Counted from the first letter of the stretch, positions 17,612 through 27,447 are shown. The stretch: 64,000 bases of DNA from Pseudomonadota bacterium (GCA_016702545.1 JADJDT010000005.1:1-64000), one strand, 5' to 3'. Made by a program: numbers and translations. Notes: generated by a model from the sequence alone, not told the origin.

Positions 17612-20154
17612 CACGCCTCCACCGTATAGAGCAAGCGCACGGTCCCGACGGTGAATTCCTCGCCGGGCATCACCGTCTGCTGTCCGATGCGTTGTCCCTG
17701 ATACCATACCCCTCCCTCGGCGCCGAGATCGGCGACGATACAGCCCTTGTCCTTGCGCAGCACCACGGCGTGGCGTTCCCCCACCCCCTCGCCGCGAATG
17801 ACGAAGGCGCAGCTCGGGTGGCAGCCGAGCGCCGAGGCCACGCCGTCGCGCAGACCGAGCGAGCGGCCCTGGTCGAGCCCACTCAGCACCTCGAGGCGGG
17901 CCGCGGCAAGCTGGCGTTGGGGGAAGCGCGTGGCGATCTTGAAGAGGAAGCGCCGCGCCCCGACGCTGAAGGTGTCGCCGTCGTTGAGCAGCTGCGCCAG
18001 CACCTGGCCCTGCGCTCCGCGCTGCTCGACGCGGTAGCCGCGACTATCGAGGCAGATGGTGGCCTCGATTCCCGGCGCGTCGGCGGGCTGCAGGCGGAGA
18101 TCGGCGGCGGGGTCGGCCGCCAGGCGAAAGCCGTTGCCGACCACGACCGTGGGCATGGTGGACTGGCCGAGCGGCACGATCCAGGCGCTGAAATCGATAT
18201 CGGTGATCTGCTCGACGGCCAGCACGGCGGTCTTGCGATCGATCATGCGGCCGGGCTGCACGCCCTCGGCCGCCAGCGGCTGAACCGGCAGAAAGGGCGC
18301 GGGCGCGGCCGGTGGTGGGGCCGCCGGGACCGCCATCCAGGGCGCGGCGGCGGCCACCGGCGCCGGTCCGGGCGGCGCGTAGCTGGGGGCCGCCAGCACC
18401 GGCGGCGCGGACGACGGCGCGGATGACGCATGGGCGGCGCGGCGCAGGTAGTCCTCCGGATCGGGCAGCCGCATCGCAGGCCCGTGACCCCGCTCGGCCA
18501 AGGGCGGACCTCCGCTACCATCGGGATCCGGGAGCGGCAGCCGGAAGCCACCGGGGCCATCAGGGAGCGGCGCCGCGCCGCCGAAGAGGCCCCCACCAGG
18601 TGGCGTCGACTCCCGCGGTGGGGCCGCGGCGCCCGGCGGTGCGAGGACCAGCAAACCGCTCCCCGGCGCGATCGCCGGCGTGGAACCCCAGGCCGCGGGC
18701 GGCACCTGGGCCGCGCCGAAGTCGGACACCGGGCTGGCCGCCGCGGCCGGAGCAGCCGTCGCTACCCCCATGGCAGCGGTACCCATGCGGCGCGCCAGGG
18801 GCGGTCGCCGGCGGCGAAGAGCAGGTCGATGTTGCGCCGCGCCGCGCCGGGATCGAAGCCGGTGGGGCCTGCCCGGGCAGCGGCCGGGCGCGGCTCTGGT
18901 CCCGTGCCGACTCGGCGCGCGGGTCGCCCGCGGCGGCCGCGTCGGTGGGCGCCCACAGCGCAGCGGACGCGGGTGGCGAGGCAGACCGGCGGCGCCCGGA
19001 CGCGGGCTCGTCGTCGTCCGCCTCCCCTCGCCCACGCGCGAGCTCCGCCTCGTCGTCCTCGTCCTCGTCCTCGTCTCGTCCTCGTCGGCGCTAGCGGCCG
19101 CTGTGCGCGGCGGGGCGGCGCGCGCCTCGCGCCAACGCAGGACCAGCCAGGTGCCGACGGTGCCCCCGATCAGCACCACGGCGATCACCGCGAAGACCAA
19201 CCACGCCGCGCGCCGACCCGGCGCACCCTCGTCGGCCGCCGTGAAGGCCGGCAGCTCGGCCGAGACGATGTTCGAGCCCTGCCCATCGTCGAGTTCGAGT
19301 TGGAAGTCGTGCAGCTTGCCGTCGAAGATCTTGGGCAGCGTGAAGGTCAGCACCTGCTGGTTGAGGAGCTGGTCCCCGACGGCGTCGAAGGCCTGCACCA
19401 CGCCGGTCGGGTCCTTGGCCTCGCGGAAGGTGCCCGCCCCCGTGCGGCTCAGCTCGAAGAGCGTGCGCAGGCGTGCCGGCTCGAGCGGCGCGTAGCCGAT
19501 GCTGTGCACCGCGACACCCTTGTCCTTGGCGCGCGCCCCCAGCTCCGCGAAGACGGCGAAGTCGAGGTTGGCCGTCAGCCCGTCCGAGAGCAGCACCAGC
19601 GCACGCGCCTCGGGCCCCTTGGTCTGCGTCAGCCCCTCGAGCCCGTCGCGGACGGCGTCCGGGAGCTGGATCTCCACCGCCTCCTCGCGGATGCGCAGAT
19701 CGTCGAGCGCGCGCTTGACCTCCGCCGGGGCCGCGGGACGCACGTCCTGCACCACCACGTCGGTGAAGGCGATCAGCCCCACCTTGGAGCCAGGCGGTAA
19801 GGCATCAATGAAGCGCTTGCCGCCCTCGACGGCCTCGGTCAGCACATCGCGCAGCGTCGGCGAGACCTGGATCACCAGCGTGACCACGAGCGGCTCGTTC
19901 AGCTCGCCGAAGCGGCGGGCCTTCGACGGGCTGCTCTGGGGCACGCCATCGACCAACAGGCGATACTTCTGCCGCTCACGATCCGTGATCGCCGCGCCCG
20001 TGCTGTCGAGATCGCTGACGTAGAGCTGCAACGCGGGCGGCTTGCGCGGGTCCAGCCGGTCGACGCGCAGCGTCGGCCGCGCACGCACCTGCGCGCCGGC
20101 GAGGCCGATCAGGAAGGCGGTCGCGAGAAAAGAAGCCAACAGCGCTGGGCGCAT
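17611..20154 (-). CDS. Exported VWA-TM-FHA protein (T6SS operon leader)
   Basis: First gene of the tssJKLM operon, 847 residues as written. It has a signal peptide (LASFLATAFLIGLAGAQVRA). A von Willebrand A domain follows at about residues 75-260. The usual MIDAS DxSxS reads IQVSPTL, so its first Asp is lost, while the later LLSDGLTAN retains its Asp. A membrane segment lies near residue 315 (AAWLVFAVIAVVLIGGTVGT). A long low-complexity linker leads to a C-terminal FHA-like region (LGCHPSCAFVIRGEGVGERH; IVADLGAEGGVWYQGQRIG). Within the linker (about 18,790-19,075) codon use shows the true frame changing several times, starting in a GACGAG repeat, so part of the linker is misread. It may sense or scaffold the membrane complex; FHA domains normally bind phosphothreonine. 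Confidence 0.72.
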   Translation of the reverse strand: MRPALLASFLATAFLIGLAGAQVRARPTLRVDRLDPRKPPALQLYVSDLDSTGAAITDRERQKYRLLVDGVPQSSPSKARRFGELNEPLVVTLVIQVSPTLRDVLTEAVEGGKRFIDALPPGSKVGLIAFTDVVVQDVRPAAPAEVKRALDDLRIREEAVEIQLPDAVRDGLEGLTQTKGPEARALVLLSDGLTANLDFAVFAELGARAKDKGVAVHSIGYAPLEPARLRTLFELSRTGAGTFREAKDPTGVVQAFDAVGDQLLNQQVLTFTLPKIFDGKLHDFQLELDDGQGSNIVSAELPAFTAADEGAPGRRAAWLVFAVIAVVLIGGTVGTWLVLRWREARAAPPRTAAASADEDETRTRTRTTRRSSRVGEGRRTTTSPRPGAAGLPRHPRPLRCGRPPTRPPRATRAPSRHGTRAAPGRCPGRPHRLRSRRGAAQHRPALRRRRPPLARRMGTAAMGVATAAPAAAASPVSDFGAAQVPPAAWGSTPAIAPGSGLLVLAPPGAAAPPRESTPPGGGLFGGAAPLPDGPGGFRLPLPDPDGSGGPPLAERGHGPAMRLPDPEDYLRRAAHASSAPSSAPPVLAAPSYAPPGPAPVAAAAPWMAVPAAPPPAAPAPFLPVQPLAAEGVQPGRMIDRKTAVLAVEQITDIDFSAWIVPLGQSTMPTVVVGNGFRLAADPAADLRLQPADAPGIEATICLDSRGYRVEQRGAQGQVLAQLLNDGDTFSVGARRFLFKIATRFPQRQLAAARLEVLSGLDQGRSLGLRDGVASALGCHPSCAFVIRGEGVGERHAVVLRKDKGCIVADLGAEGGVWYQGQRIGQQTVMPGEEFTVGTVRLLYTVEA

Positions 20155-20930
20155 CTACCGGAATTCCTCTGTCAGCCGCACGACGCCAAGCCCGGCGTGG
20201 GTGCCACCCGCGCCGGCCCGCCACATCTCGGTCGCTCGCGAACGCAACCGCGGGCCATCGTAGTGGACTTCTCATGGGCAGCGCCAGCCGGCAGACAGCC
20301 GACCGCACGAACCCGCCGAACCCAGCATATGGGCATGGGTCGGCGACGGGCATCCGCGGCGCGCGGTCGGAACATGCCAACCACCCGCGCTAGGCCATGC
20401 GCCTGTTGCTCGGGTCTAACGGGTTGTCAAAGCCGCTCTCCACCACCTCGTCACCCGCAACGGGATGGTCCTTGCCGTCTCCGCTGAGAACGGCCACCGG
20501 GGCATCCTCGGGTTGTCCCGTGGGCGAGGGCCGTGGGGGAGCGCCGGCGGGCGACGGCGCAAGCGAAGGCGCGGCGCCGGGAGCCCCCACGGGCCGCGGG
20601 CCGCATCGTCCACCGGCCGCCGCGCTTCTCTTGCCTTCTTCCGGTCACCTACCTGGCCAAAGGCCGACACGTATCCTGGGGTCCACGAACTGAAACTGGC
20701 CGACCTGCCCGACCGAAGCAATTGAGCTCAGCGGCTGCCGCCCACCTGCCGCATCCAAGATCCGCGGCGCCTGGGCCCCGGCAAGAAGAACCTCGTAGAC
20801 CGCGTCCACTTATCTGCGCCTGTTGTCCAGGTTGACTCGAAGCTACATCGGACCGCCGCCAGCAAGCGTCTCGCCGACCTGCCCAAGCACCGGCCCCACC
20901 TGCGCCGACACCCACCGCCTCCCACCCCTT
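20155..20930. other. 775-base gene-free interval
   Basis: It separates the tssJKLM operon from the upstream minus-strand accessory group. Open frames here lack consistent third-position GC bias and match no family I recognise. It presumably carries the promoter of the VWA-FHA/tssJKLM operon near 20,160-20,300. I see no repeat, RNA gene or clear terminator. Confidence 0.5.
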
Positions 20931-23900
20931 CTACAGCCCCGTCGAACAGGCCGCCCACGCCTCCTCTACCATCTCGCCGAAGGACGGCAGCTCGATGCCC
21001 TGATTCTTCAGCCAGCTCCCCGCGATATCGAGGCCCTTGTCGAGCACCTTGCTGCCGACGTAGCCGGTGACGGCGCCGACCGCGACGGTTTGGAGCAGGC
21101 TGGTGTTCTTGGGCTCGGAGGGGGGCTTGGGCGGCTCGGGTGGGATGTAGTCATTGGGCAGCGCGCCGGCGCCGGCGGTGCTGGAGCTCGGGAGCGGTGC
21201 GTAGGGCGGCTCGGGCGGCGGGAGGGGCGCCGAGGGCGCGGTGCCCGTGGTCGCGCCGGTCGCAGCCCCCGCAGCCGCCGTGCCCGCACCCGCCGCGCCC
21301 GTAGCGGCGGTCGTGCCCGCGCCCGACGCTCCCGCACCGACGCCCGTGCCCGCGCCCGCCGCGCCCGCGCCCGAGGCCCCGGGGGTCGCTGCTGGCCCCT
21401 GAAGCGGGGGCTGCGCCACGGGAGCCCCGCCCACGGCGTTGCTGGCGGCGCTGGGAGAGGCCGTGCCCCCCGGCGCAGCCGCCGTGCCGGTGCCCGCCGG
21501 CGTCGTGCCGGTGGTCGTGGGGACGGCGCCGGTCTGGCCCGGGGGCCGCGCCACCGGCGCCCCGCCGGCCGCATTGCTCCCGGGCGTCGCGCTGGCCCCG
21601 GCGCCAGCCGGCGTGCTCGCACCCGACGCCCCGGACGCGGCGGGGCTGGTGCTCGCCCCGCCCCCGGGGGCCGCGCCAGCGCCGCCTGCGGGCGTGCTGC
21701 CGCCCGCGCCCGTTCCGGTCGCCGCGCTCGTGCTCGGCAGCGAGGAGCTTGGCGCGCCCGGGTTCACGCCGCCGGTCCCGCCCGCCCCCTGCCCCACCGA
21801 CGAGGCCCCACTCGCGCCGGCGCCCGGGGCCCGCGCCACCGGGACCGATGAGGCGGACGCCGGGCTCGCCGCCCCGCCCCCCGTCAGCGCGCTCGCCTGC
21901 GAGCCGACGCTCGCCGGGCCACCCTGGCTCGCGCCGGCCGCCGCCGTCCCGGCGGCACTCCCGCCGCCGGAGCGCACCGTGGCCCCGAGCGCAACGCCGG
22001 CCCCCCCCAACGCCACCGCGGCACCGGCGGCCGCAGCCACCCCCCACCCCGAACCCCCACCGCTGGCGGCGCTCTCGGCGAGCCCCACCGCGCCCGAGCC
22101 CCCCACCACGCTCGAGGGCGCCGCGCCGCCGGCGGCGCTCGCCGCGGCGGCGGCTCCCGAGGGCGCGGACGCCGCCCCACGGCTCCCGAGTTCGATCACC
22201 GAGGCGCCCGGCGACGGCGCCGCGCCCTCGACGACCTCGCCCGAGCTCCGCAGGCTGCCCGTGGTCACCCCCAGGTCATCACCCAGGCCCGCGCCCTCCG
22301 CGGCCGGGCGCGCCGCCGGCGCCAAGCCCGCGCCCGCGGCGATCCCCTCGGGATCCTCGCCTTGGCCGGTCCCTGGGCTGACCGCCGTCTCCCGCGGCTG
22401 ATCGCGGGACGCCTCGAAACCCTCCTCGGCCGGGAGCCTGTCGCGTGTGGAGGTCAAGGGCCGGTCGCCACCCGACGCCGGGACCCGCGGCACGGCGGGG
22501 TCGAAGCCATGACCGCCGCCGAGCCTGGGACCACCCCCACCCTGCCCCCACCCGAGCCCACCCGCCTCCGGCGACGCGGCCGTGCTCGGCCCGCCCAGCA
22601 GCTCCGCGGGGGCCGCGGCTGGCGGCATGGGTGAAAGGGCGGCGGGTGGCACGGCGGGCGCTGCGCCCAGCGGCGCGCCGCTGAGCGGTGCGCCGGCGGC
22701 GCCCACGCCCGCGGCCGGCGCCCCCCGCAACGCCGGCGCCGCCAGGGCCACCGCGCCGACACCGACGACCCCCGCGGCGGCGGCCGCCACCGCGAGCGGC
22801 CCGAAGCCGCGTCGCGCGCCCAGGTCGGCGACTTCTTCGATCATCGTCGGCGTGGGGCCGTTTTCGCTGCTCGGGATGCGCGGCAGCAGGCCCGGCTCGA
22901 GGTCGGAGGTGCCCAGCTCCTCGGTGCGCACGGCGTCCAGCCCATCCGGCGCGTAGCGCGCGCCCCCGAAGGAGCCGTGTAGCAACTGCCCCGTCGCCGG
23001 GCTGGCGGCCCCCCCGTGGAGGGCCCCGTAGACGGCCCCGTCCGTCGGCATCGCGGCGCCCTCGCCGAGCGGCAGGCGCTGGAGCACCTGCAGCCCATCC
23101 GGCGCCGTCATCGCCACGAGGACCACGTCCCGGTCGGTCAGCAGCGCCGCACCCGGCTGCGCCGCGACGCCCGCGCCCACGGGGCCGACGGTGCCGACGA
23201 AGCCCGCGACGTCGTAGACCCGACCCCGCCCGCGCCAGCAGACCTTGGACTCCTCGGGGACGGCCGCCAGCGTCCACGACCGGACCTCGCCCTGCTCGTC
23301 TGCCGACAAGAGCCGGCCGGTCGGGACCGCGGTGCCCAAGCCGCCGCCGGCGATCCACGCCAGCCCGCTCGGCGGCGCAGCGTGTCGGCTCCCGTCGGGC
23401 CAACCCGCCCGCGGCGCGGCGCCGTCGATGGCCTGGGCGTACACCATGCCATCGACGCCGAGCGCGGCCACGACCGCGTTACGCGCGGCAAACGACACCG
23501 CTTGCACCGAGGCGGGCACCGTCCACACCGCTTGCACGGCCCCGCCGGTGGCGTGCGCCAGGGGCAGCAGCCGCACCAGCCCATCGCGCCCCGCCACGGC
23601 CACGAGTGAGCCGGCAGCGTCGATCGCGGCGGCCGAGAGCGGCGCGCGGCCGACCCAGCGCTCGGCGACCAGCTCGAGCGCCGGCGCGCCCGAGGCGAAG
23701 CTCACGGCGTAGACGCGCAGCGCTCCGTCGTCACCGGTCGACACCAGTCGCGTGCCGGTCCCGTCCGCCGCGAGGGCGCGCACCGGCCCGTCATGCACCT
23801 TGGTGAGTTGCGTGCAGGGCGCCCAGCCCTCCGGAGCGGGCTCCCACCCGAGGATGCTGCCGCCCCGCGTCCCGGCCACCAGCACATCGTCGCCCAGCAG

Positions 23901-24119
23901 GGTCAACGCGGAGATCGGCTCCGGGCAGGTCCAGCGGCCCGCCGGTGCGCCCTGGGGCAACTCGAAGACCTCGACCACGGCACCGGGCGTGGCAGTACCC
24001 GCACCCTGGGCCGCCGGCCGACTGACCGCCACCCAGCGCCCCGAGCCTGAAACTGCGAGCAAATGCGACCGTACGTCCCCGTCCCCGCCCGCCGCTGCTC
24101 TGCTCACGATGCTCGCCAT
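20931..24119 (-). CDS. Giant WD40-like propeller protein with low-complexity region
   Basis: About 1062 residues from the ATG at 24119 (an upstream in-frame start at 24218 is possible). The first ~400 residues contain repeated WD40-type blades, for example DGPVRALAADGTGTRLVSTG followed by DDGALRVYAVS, and LLSADEQGEVRSWTLAA. A segment with Ala-rich hydrophobic character follows (near residue 430). About 550 residues are then dominated by Ala, Gly, Pro, Ser and Thr. The protein closes with a compact tail of ordinary composition: LLQTVAVGAVTGYVGSKVLD and ELPSFGEMVEEAWAA. It has no signal peptide or known catalytic domain. It is encoded after the VWA/TM gene, apparently in the same transcriptional group. 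A scaffold or a secreted cargo with a C-terminal functional tail are both conceivable. Confidence 0.65.
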   Translation of the reverse strand: MASIVSRAAAGGDGDVRSHLLAVSGSGRWVAVSRPAAQGAGTATPGAVVEVFELPQGAPAGRWTCPEPISALTLLGDDVLVAGTRGGSILGWEPAPEGWAPCTQLTKVHDGPVRALAADGTGTRLVSTGDDGALRVYAVSFASGAPALELVAERWVGRAPLSAAAIDAAGSLVAVAGRDGLVRLLPLAHATGGAVQAVWTVPASVQAVSFAARNAVVAALGVDGMVYAQAIDGAAPRAGWPDGSRHAAPPSGLAWIAGGGLGTAVPTGRLLSADEQGEVRSWTLAAVPEESKVCWRGRGRVYDVAGFVGTVGPVGAGVAAQPGAALLTDRDVVLVAMTAPDGLQVLQRLPLGEGAAMPTDGAVYGALHGGAASPATGQLLHGSFGGARYAPDGLDAVRTEELGTSDLEPGLLPRIPSSENGPTPTMIEEVADLGARRGFGPLAVAAAAAGVVGVGAVALAAPALRGAPAAGVGAAGAPLSGAPLGAAPAVPPAALSPMPPAAAPAELLGGPSTAASPEAGGLGWGQGGGGPRLGGGHGFDPAVPRVPASGGDRPLTSTRDRLPAEEGFEASRDQPRETAVSPGTGQGEDPEGIAAGAGLAPAARPAAEGAGLGDDLGVTTGSLRSSGEVVEGAAPSPGASVIELGSRGAASAPSGAAAAASAAGGAAPSSVVGGSGAVGLAESAASGGGSGWGVAAAAGAAVALGGAGVALGATVRSGGGSAAGTAAAGASQGGPASVGSQASALTGGGAASPASASSVPVARAPGAGASGASSVGQGAGGTGGVNPGAPSSSLPSTSAATGTGAGGSTPAGGAGAAPGGGASTSPAASGASGASTPAGAGASATPGSNAAGGAPVARPPGQTGAVPTTTGTTPAGTGTAAAPGGTASPSAASNAVGGAPVAQPPLQGPAATPGASGAGAAGAGTGVGAGASGAGTTAATGAAGAGTAAAGAATGATTGTAPSAPLPPPEPPYAPLPSSSTAGAGALPNDYIPPEPPKPPSEPKNTSLLQTVAVGAVTGYVGSKVLDKGLDIAGSWLKNQGIELPSFGEMVEEAWAACSTGL

Positions 24120-24366
24120 GCTCTCCGTCGCCTGCCCGGTAAGAAGCACTCTGTCGCAGCAAAACGTGGAAAGAAACCGCTGGCACCGCTCGGTCGGTGC
24201 GCGCGAAGCGCACCCCACCCGCCACCGACGTCACCACGGCGCTCGGGATTACCAGAGTAGCACCATCGGCCGGGCTGGGAAGACCACGACGCGATCAAGG
24301 TGATCAAACGGCGCGCCGGGGCGCGGCGGCCGCTGCGACGGCCGCTGCGACGGCCCGGCGCCGGCC

Positions 24367-25473
24367 TCAGGGAGCGCGCGGAAGCCCCCGCAGCAGCGCC
24401 CGCGTCAGCAGCACGAGACCAGCGGCCACCGCGACGACGAGCACCAGCGCCAGCAGGCCCAACCACCAGGGCCACGCTCCCGACCCTTCCCGCGCGGCGG
24501 ATCGGGCCGCAGCACGTCCCGCCGCCGCCAAGACCGCCTGCGAGCGCAGCCCGCCGGCGGCCAGCGTCAGCGGCGTGGCCTGCGCGCAAGCTTTCCAATG
24601 AAAGGTCAACACCAGCTGGTCGTTGAGCTGGCGCGCGAGCTGCTCGAAGGCCGAGACCATCCCCCCGGCGCTCCGCACCCAGCGCAGCGTGCCGCCTGAA
24701 CGCTTGGCCAGCTCGCCGAGGTTGAGCAGCGGGCCCCGCTCGTCGAAGGGCGAATAGGCGATCGGATGAATCGGCACCCCCTGGTGCCGCGCGCGGCGAC
24801 CGATCGCGCGAAAGGCCTCCCAATCCGGTTGTCGGTCGATGCCGTCGGAGACGACGACCAGCACCGGACGCTGGGGCTGAAGGGCCGTCTCGCCCACGGC
24901 GAGCGAACGCAGGGCGAGGCCGAGCGCCTCGACCAGCGCCGGATCGCCGGCCAGCTCCGCGCTCGCGAGCCCCTCGACCGCGCCCAGCACGCGCCGCGCG
25001 GGCAGTCGGCTGCCCAGGCGTCGGGCCTCGTCCGTGTAGCCAATCAAGGTGAGCTGGCTGCCGGCCGGCAGCGCCCGCGCCAGGCTCGCGGCGCCCTCGC
25101 GCAGCGCCGGCACGGCCTCTCGGTACGCAGGACCCAGCGCGACGACCAGCGCCAGGTGCAGCGTCTCGCCCGTGGCGGCGAAGGTCGTGGCGCCGCTTGG
25201 ACGAGCAGCCACTCGGCGCTGGCCAGCCCACAGACCGTACTCCGAGGGTGGGCGGCTGCGCAGCTCGCCCTCCAGCTCGAGTTCGCTGGCGTAGGCGACG
25301 AGCAGCCGCTCCTGGGCGCAGCGGGCGTTGTCGATGCGCTCGAGGCGCAGCCGCGGACGCGAGGCCTGCCCGACCGCCGGTGCAACCAGCGCCAGCCCGG
25401 CGACCACCCGCAGGGCGACCCGACGGAGCTGGCGCCACGAAGAGCGCTGCGGGGCGGCGGCGCGCACGCTCAC
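24367..25473 (-). CDS. Exported VWA-like protein with C-terminal membrane anchor
   Basis: The 368-residue protein resembles the N-terminal half of the VWA-FHA protein at 17.6-20.2 kb and is probably a paralogue. It has a signal peptide (VALRVVAGLALVAPAVGQAS). A VWA-type domain includes VLVVVSDGIDRQPDWEAFRA and GVPIHPIAYSPFDERGPLL. A single C-terminal membrane segment is followed by a basic tail (GLLALVLVVAVAAGLVLLTR). The MIDAS position reads VVALGPAY, so the metal-binding DxSxS is absent. The GTG start overlaps the stop of the TssBC fusion gene by four bases (GTGA), linking the two functionally. It may be a periplasmic sensor or scaffold of the T6SS. Confidence 0.72.
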   Translation of the reverse strand: MSVRAAAPQRSSWRQLRRVALRVVAGLALVAPAVGQASRPRLRLERIDNARCAQERLLVAYASELELEGELRSRPPSEYGLWAGQRRVAARPSGATTFAATGETLHLALVVALGPAYREAVPALREGAASLARALPAGSQLTLIGYTDEARRLGSRLPARRVLGAVEGLASAELAGDPALVEALGLALRSLAVGETALQPQRPVLVVVSDGIDRQPDWEAFRAIGRRARHQGVPIHPIAYSPFDERGPLLNLGELAKRSGGTLRWVRSAGGMVSAFEQLARQLNDQLVLTFHWKACAQATPLTLAAGGLRSQAVLAAAGRAAARSAAREGSGAWPWWLGLLALVLVVAVAAGLVLLTRALLRGLPRAP

Positions 25474-27278
25474 GATCGGCTGGGGAGCCCGAAGCTCAGC
25501 TCCACGCTGCGCCCGCCCAGCACGTCGCTCCCGACCTTCAGCGCGATCGCCAGGGCCGGCTCGGGGTCTGGACCGCGCTCGCCTTGCAGCTCGACATCGA
25601 CCCGCCAGCCATAGCCCGTGTCGGCCACCAGCCCCTCGAGATAGCGCTGCAGGTCGTCACGCAGCGCCTCGAGCCCGCGCCCGGCCGCGCGCTCGGCGCG
25701 GTAGCGGTCGAGCGCCTTGACCACCCGGGAAACCAAGAGCTGATAGGGGAAGGCCAGCCCCGTGACGCGCGCGGCACGCTCACCCTCGGGCCGGAAGAGC
25801 GTGGGCGCACCGGATAGAAACACGCTATCGCTGTTCGATCGCGCGCTGAGCGGGATGAAGCCCTCGCGCACCAGGTCGCCCACCAGCGCCTCGGGGAGGC
25901 GCGCCGCGACCGGCAGGTTGAGCGCGGCCTGCCCGGCACCCGCGGCGTCATGGAGTGGAAAATCCTCCAGGCGCCGCGCCGGGCCGACGATCTCGGTCGG
26001 CCAGCCTCCGGCGCCATGGCTGCGCACGACCAGCGCCGCGACCGCCCAGGCCGGGTCGCCCCAGGCCTGCTCGGCGGCGCTGGCCACGCGCTCGCGATAG
26101 GGTAGATCCTCGGCACGGTGGGGCTCGTGCAGTCCGCGCAGCAGGAAGGGGTTGAAGGCCACGCCCAGCCAGCGCGCACAGTCCTTGCGCCGCAGCGCGT
26201 TCCACTTGGTGTAGGCGACCTGTTCGAGCAGGGTGCCCGGATAGCGCAGCTCCCCAGCCTCGGCGGCGCACCCCAGGCCGAAGAACGCGTGCGTGATCGA
26301 GGTCAGCAGCGGCACCTGCAAGCGCTCGGCGGCCTCGGCCGTGTGCTGTAGCAGCTCCGCGTCGGCCGCGCCGTCTGCGAAGCCGAAGGGCGCCACGATC
26401 AGCCCCGGTGGAGCGAGGTCGTCCCCCGCCTCGAAGCCGGCCGCATCGAGGGCAGCCAGCGCAGGCACCAGCTCGGCGCGGGGGGCATGCAGGACCTCGA
26501 GCACGACGCCGGCGCGAAAGGGCGTGCGGTCGACCAGGAACTTCAGTCCGCGCCAGCTCGTCTCGAGGTCGCGATATTGCGGGTGGTGCACGATGGCGTC
26601 GAGCTGGCGGCCGAGCAGCGCGACCACGCGATCGCGCGCCGCCGCCACGGCGGGCCGCCCCGTCACCACCGGGCCGGCCGGACCGCCGCGACCCGCGAGC
26701 TGCGCCACCAGGCGGTCGACCGCGGCCACGGCCCGCTCTTCCGCCTCGGGCACCCGCACGAGCTGGAGGATGCGATCGATCGCCGCGTCGGCGGGCACGG
26801 CCGCAGCCGCGGATACGGCCGGCTCCGCGGCTGCGCCTCCCCGCGCCGGTGCGGCCAAAGGAACCGCGGCAGCACGCAGCAGCTCGCCCACCCCGTCGAG
26901 ATCGGCATGGGCCGCAGCCAGCGTGGTCAGGCGGTCGAGCGGTGCCTTGCCGGCGGCGACGTGATCCAACTGCTGCGCGAGCACGTGCAGGCGCGCCAGG
27001 GGGGCCACCTCTTCGACGAGACGCGCGGGCGAAAGGTCGGCGAAGGCCTCCACCCGGAGCTGCAGCTCGAGGCGCGCGGGCGTCCGCGCGAGCAGGTTCG
27101 GGACCTCGAAACGCAGCAGCGGTCGATGGGCGCGGAGCAGCTCGGCGAGGTCCTCGCTCGCCCGCAGCAGACGCGGCGGCAAGACCGCCCCGCCGCAGCC
27201 GAGGTCTGCCACGACGATCACGCGCAGCGCAAGCGGTGCGAGGGTCGGAGGCTCGCCGGTGTGAAATGCGACTCGCAC
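25470..27278 (-). CDS. Fused TssB-TssC sheath paralogue
   Basis: A 602-residue protein that joins both sheath subunits. Residues 1 to about 125 resemble TssB (LRVIVVADLGCGG; FEVPNLLARTPARLELQLRV; EAFADLSPARLVEEVAPLAR). An Ala-rich linker follows. The rest is TssC-like: IVHHPQYRDLETSWRGLKFL near residue 232, ITHAFFGLG, and RSNSDSVFLSGAPTLFRP, matching DTDNACFFSANS of the separate TssC. It is thus a second sheath-type gene beside the normal tssB and tssC at 5.2-7.2 kb. Its GC content matches the locus, unlike the separate pair. The frame is continuous with no indel. It heads the group with the VWA/TM and propeller genes. It could form a special sheath segment or an assembly regulator; this is inference. 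Confidence 0.85.
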   Translation of the reverse strand: MRVAFHTGEPPTLAPLALRVIVVADLGCGGAVLPPRLLRASEDLAELLRAHRPLLRFEVPNLLARTPARLELQLRVEAFADLSPARLVEEVAPLARLHVLAQQLDHVAAGKAPLDRLTTLAAAHADLDGVGELLRAAAVPLAAPARGGAAAEPAVSAAAAVPADAAIDRILQLVRVPEAEERAVAAVDRLVAQLAGRGGPAGPVVTGRPAVAAARDRVVALLGRQLDAIVHHPQYRDLETSWRGLKFLVDRTPFRAGVVLEVLHAPRAELVPALAALDAAGFEAGDDLAPPGLIVAPFGFADGAADAELLQHTAEAAERLQVPLLTSITHAFFGLGCAAEAGELRYPGTLLEQVAYTKWNALRRKDCARWLGVAFNPFLLRGLHEPHRAEDLPYRERVASAAEQAWGDPAWAVAALVVRSHGAGGWPTEIVGPARRLEDFPLHDAAGAGQAALNLPVAARLPEALVGDLVREGFIPLSARSNSDSVFLSGAPTLFRPEGERAARVTGLAFPYQLLVSRVVKALDRYRAERAAGRGLEALRDDLQRYLEGLVADTGYGWRVDVELQGERGPDPEPALAIALKVGSDVLGGRSVELSFGLPSRS

Positions 27279-27447
27279 AAGGAGACTCCGCGCTTGGGGA
27301 GGCCAGTGTAGCAGGCACGACCCGACAGCGACAGCCGCCCTGTCGGCCGCTGACCGGCGCCCGGCCCGGCGTGGAAAACTGCGCCCCGACCGCGCGCGAG
27401 CCGCTATACTGCCATTCGGTCACGCACCCAGGGAGCGGCGAGAGCAG

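Noticed and set aside
21439..22401. Long plus-strand frame antisense to the giant propeller gene
   Set aside because: Its Ala/Pro-rich product mirrors the low-complexity codons of the minus-strand gene; it has no start context or domain.
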